A stretch of 6,177 bases of DNA from Clostridia bacterium (GTDB lineage: Bacteria; Bacillota; Clostridia; Christensenellales; Borkfalkiaceae): contig JAIDOO010000027.1 in NCBI GenBank assembly GCA_029063275.1, positions 1-6,177 of the forward strand. The letters run 5' to 3'. This document shows positions 4,502 through 6,177 of the stretch, piece by piece. Made by a program: the position numbers and the translations under genes. The notes under the pieces are model-generated. The model saw only the letters and a program-made list of their open reading frames with translations. It did not search any database and was not told the origin of the DNA. Within the stretch, counting starts at the first letter, position 1; each line of letters opens with the position of its first letter.

Positions 4502-6007
4502 ATGAAGAAAAAATTTGCAGCTATTGCCTTGTCTGCAATGCTGGCGGGTTCTATGTGCGCCCTTACGGCTTGCGATTTCGGCGGAACAGACAAAGCAGAA
4601 AAACAGGCTTATGTAAGCCTTGACATAAACCCCGCTATCGAACTCATTGTCGATAAGGACAACAACGTAGTCAGCGTTCGCGGAGAGAACGAGGACGGAC
4701 AGGTTCTTCTCTACGAAGAAACGGGAATTAAGGGCGAAAAAATCGACGCCGCCATTAACAAAATTACCGACTTGGCTGTTCGGTACGGCTATCTCGACGA
4801 AGATAATAAAGTTGTCGATACGCTCGTAACGTCGGGCGACAATGCTTTCGCTTCCGAAATTTTAAGCAAAGTCAATACTTCGGTTACGGCTACCGCCGCT
4901 AACTTGGGACTAACCGTTACCACCGACGGCGAGGGCGCATATTCACTTCTTCGTAAAATGGACGAAGTTAAAAAGCAGTTCCCCAACAATAAAGCCGTTC
5001 AGAATATGTCGGTATCCAAATTCAAGCTTGCGCTTTCCGTATCGGAAACGGGCGAAATAACTCTTGACGCGGCTGTTGCGCTCGACGATTCAAAACTTAT
5101 TGAAATGCTCAAAGAAGTAAGCCCGCAAATAGAAGAATTTGCAACCGCAACTTTTGTTGAAGCAAAAACAAAAGCCCTTGCCGTTTACGAACAGGCAACC
5201 GAACTTGCCGGCTATGCGGTTTATACGCAGTATTATCTCGAAAAAATGCTTTCACACCCCTTGACGGCTTATTACGGCGGCGTATATCAGATGTATGCTT
5301 CGGCGGCAAAAGGATTTGACGTTATCTGCGACGTTGCCTCCCTTGCGGCAAACGTAAGCAACTATCCCCTTAACGAAGCGCAGATAAACGCAGTTGTTAC
5401 CGCTCTCGGTATGGAATCTGCGGACGCACTTAAAAATTCCAAAGGCGAAATCACGGTTGACAGCATAGAGGCTTATGCGGATAAACTGTTTAAGAATACG
5501 CCTGCGTCCGAAACATTGGAACAGACAAAAGGGGCTTTAACAAAAGCCCTTGCACAAGCGGAATCGGTTATCAAAGAGAAAGTAAACGAAATGACCGCAG
5601 AATACAAACCGCAAATCGAAACGGCACTTGCAAGCGCGCGTCAGGTAACCGCTACGGTAGAGAGCCTAATTCCTGAAGGAATTAAGAACGCTTTTAATAC
5701 CGTAACTTCCGACCTGAAAGATATTTTAAATGAAATTGACGGTATTATTGCAGGCGAAAAATTAGATCTCAACGTATTGAGAGATAAAGCAAACCGCCTT
5801 GACGAAAAGGCAACGGAATATCTTAATAAGATTAAAGCCGACATGTCGGAAGAAGAATTTGCCGAGGTCGAGGCAAGAAAAGCGGCGGCTATTGCCAAAA
5901 TGTCCGCGCAGAAACAAGCGCTTGACAAAGCGTTGGACGATGCGGCAACGGCGGCAAAAGATTATCTTTCCCAATTGAAAGAAGCCCGTAAAAACGCCGT
6001 TAAGTAA
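4502..6007 (+). CDS. Secreted lipoprotein with RsgI-like INP domain and long helical C-terminus
   Basis: This 501-residue protein begins with a lipoprotein signal peptide: MKKK, a hydrophobic core, and lipobox L21-T-A-C24, so C24 would be lipidated and the protein tethered to the outer face of the membrane. Twelve residues later comes AYVSLDINPAIELIVDKDNNV (split at NP, N43-P44), the same RsgI-middle-domain-like motif as in the upstream membrane protein. YGYLDEDNKVVDTLV follows. Residues about 190-330 are helical and Tyr/Ala-rich. About 330-501 is a Lys/Glu/Ala-rich, probably coiled-coil region (QTKGALTKALAQAESVIKEK and onward) ending in KEARKNAVK. There is no cytoplasmic part, so it cannot inhibit a sigma factor directly. 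It may be a regulon product, a co-sensor, or a ligand of the membrane protein. GGAGG (4487-4491) lies ten bases before the ATG but inside a stem. It is followed by its own terminator. Enzymatic function: none recognised. Confidence 0.85.
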   Translation: MKKKFAAIALSAMLAGSMCALTACDFGGTDKAEKQAYVSLDINPAIELIVDKDNNVVSVRGENEDGQVLLYEETGIKGEKIDAAINKITDLAVRYGYLDEDNKVVDTLVTSGDNAFASEILSKVNTSVTATAANLGLTVTTDGEGAYSLLRKMDEVKKQFPNNKAVQNMSVSKFKLALSVSETGEITLDAAVALDDSKLIEMLKEVSPQIEEFATATFVEAKTKALAVYEQATELAGYAVYTQYYLEKMLSHPLTAYYGGVYQMYASAAKGFDVICDVASLAANVSNYPLNEAQINAVVTALGMESADALKNSKGEITVDSIEAYADKLFKNTPASETLEQTKGALTKALAQAESVIKEKVNEMTAEYKPQIETALASARQVTATVESLIPEGIKNAFNTVTSDLKDILNEIDGIIAGEKLDLNVLRDKANRLDEKATEYLNKIKADMSEEEFAEVEARKAAAIAKMSAQKQALDKALDDAATAAKDYLSQLKEARKNAVK

Positions 6008-6018
6008 CAACTGACAGC

Positions 6019-6058
6019 AAAAAGCTCTCGGATACATATCCCAGAGCTTTTTTTATTT
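6019..6058 (+). terminator. Intrinsic terminator of the lipoprotein gene / operon
   Basis: Twelve bases after the TAA, aaaaagctct (6019-6028) pairs with agagctttt and following T (6043-6052). Inside this, after a C/C mismatch, ggat (6030-6033) pairs with atcc (6038-6041) around the loop acat. A run of seven T then ATTTT follows. The flanking A-run on the 5' side means it could also terminate leftward transcription. Confidence 0.9.
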
Positions 6059-6177
6059 TAAAGTGCCGTTTTATAAAATCCGGGATTTTAATTCCCTATG
6101 ATTATACACATCTAACGCAGCCGACGACTTAATAGCGGTAGATCTCGGAGGTCGCAGAATAAATAAAAAAAAAACAG
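6059..6177. other. Right-edge intergenic stretch with no recognisable gene
   Basis: This stretch holds no supported gene. It contains the 15-bp palindrome aaaatccgggatttt (6075-6089), a possible but weak -10 (TATGAT, 6097-6102) without a good -35, and a GGAGGT-like ribosome binding site near 6149-6154 followed by an A-rich run to the window end with no start codon at normal spacing. It may be the leader of a gene beyond the edge. I looked for tmRNA-like or riboswitch-like sequence and found nothing I could support. Confidence 0.4.

Noticed and set aside
5641..6037. Overlapping minus-strand open frames under the lipoprotein tail
   Set aside because: Both are antisense to the helical region of the lipoprotein and its terminator; the low-complexity Ala/Lys codons keep the opposite frames open.
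6100..6177. tmRNA or other structural RNA at the right edge
   Set aside because: A short stretch (gcagccgacgacttaatag) hinted at a tmRNA tag region, but no flanking tRNA-like domain or pseudoknot could be found within the window.

Overview
The window reads as chromosomal DNA from a low-to-mid-GC Gram-positive anaerobe, most likely an uncultured member of the Clostridia. The signs are strong AGGAGG-type ribosome binding sites, sigma-A-like promoters, a class III (oxygen-sensitive) ribonucleotide reductase under NrdR boxes, a lipoprotein with a lipobox signal peptide, and U-tailed intrinsic terminators. The exact lineage cannot be read from the sequence.

Layout. (1) Positions 1-1613, minus strand: the first ~537 codons of nrdD, cut off by the left edge before its glycyl-radical C-terminus. 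(2) 1614-1855: the nrdD control region. It has a near-consensus promoter with one NrdR box in its spacer and another just upstream, plus a possible second promoter embedded in inverted repeats. (3) 1856-2293, minus strand: a small HNH-nuclease-type protein whose promoter places the transcript start at the A of its ATG, so the mRNA is probably leaderless. (4) 2294-2519: a divergent intergenic region with a good promoter for the rightward genes and a ~120-nt leader. (5) 2520-6007, plus strand: three genes that look like one signalling module. They are an ECF sigma factor (TTG start), a one-pass membrane protein overlapping it by one base, and, after 75 bp, a large secreted lipoprotein. (6) 6008-6177: a strong terminator, then ~120 bp with no recognisable gene.

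The most interesting part is the rightward trio. The membrane protein occupies the anti-sigma position. Just outside its transmembrane segment it carries a motif like the extracytoplasmic middle domain of RsgI (xLEINPAVSF), the family in which the Asn-Pro bond is autocleaved during signalling. It appears to lack the RsgI N-terminal sigma-binding domain and any zinc anti-sigma motif, and its partner is a two-domain ECF sigma factor rather than SigI. The downstream lipoprotein carries the same motif (SLDINPAIEL) directly after its lipid anchor, followed by a long helical region. I infer an ECF/RsgI-like hybrid envelope-sensing system with two INP-domain proteins, one membrane-spanning and one lipid-anchored. 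The ribosome binding site of the lipoprotein lies inside a 15-bp stem that also resembles the terminator of the upstream gene, which would uncouple its expression from the operon.
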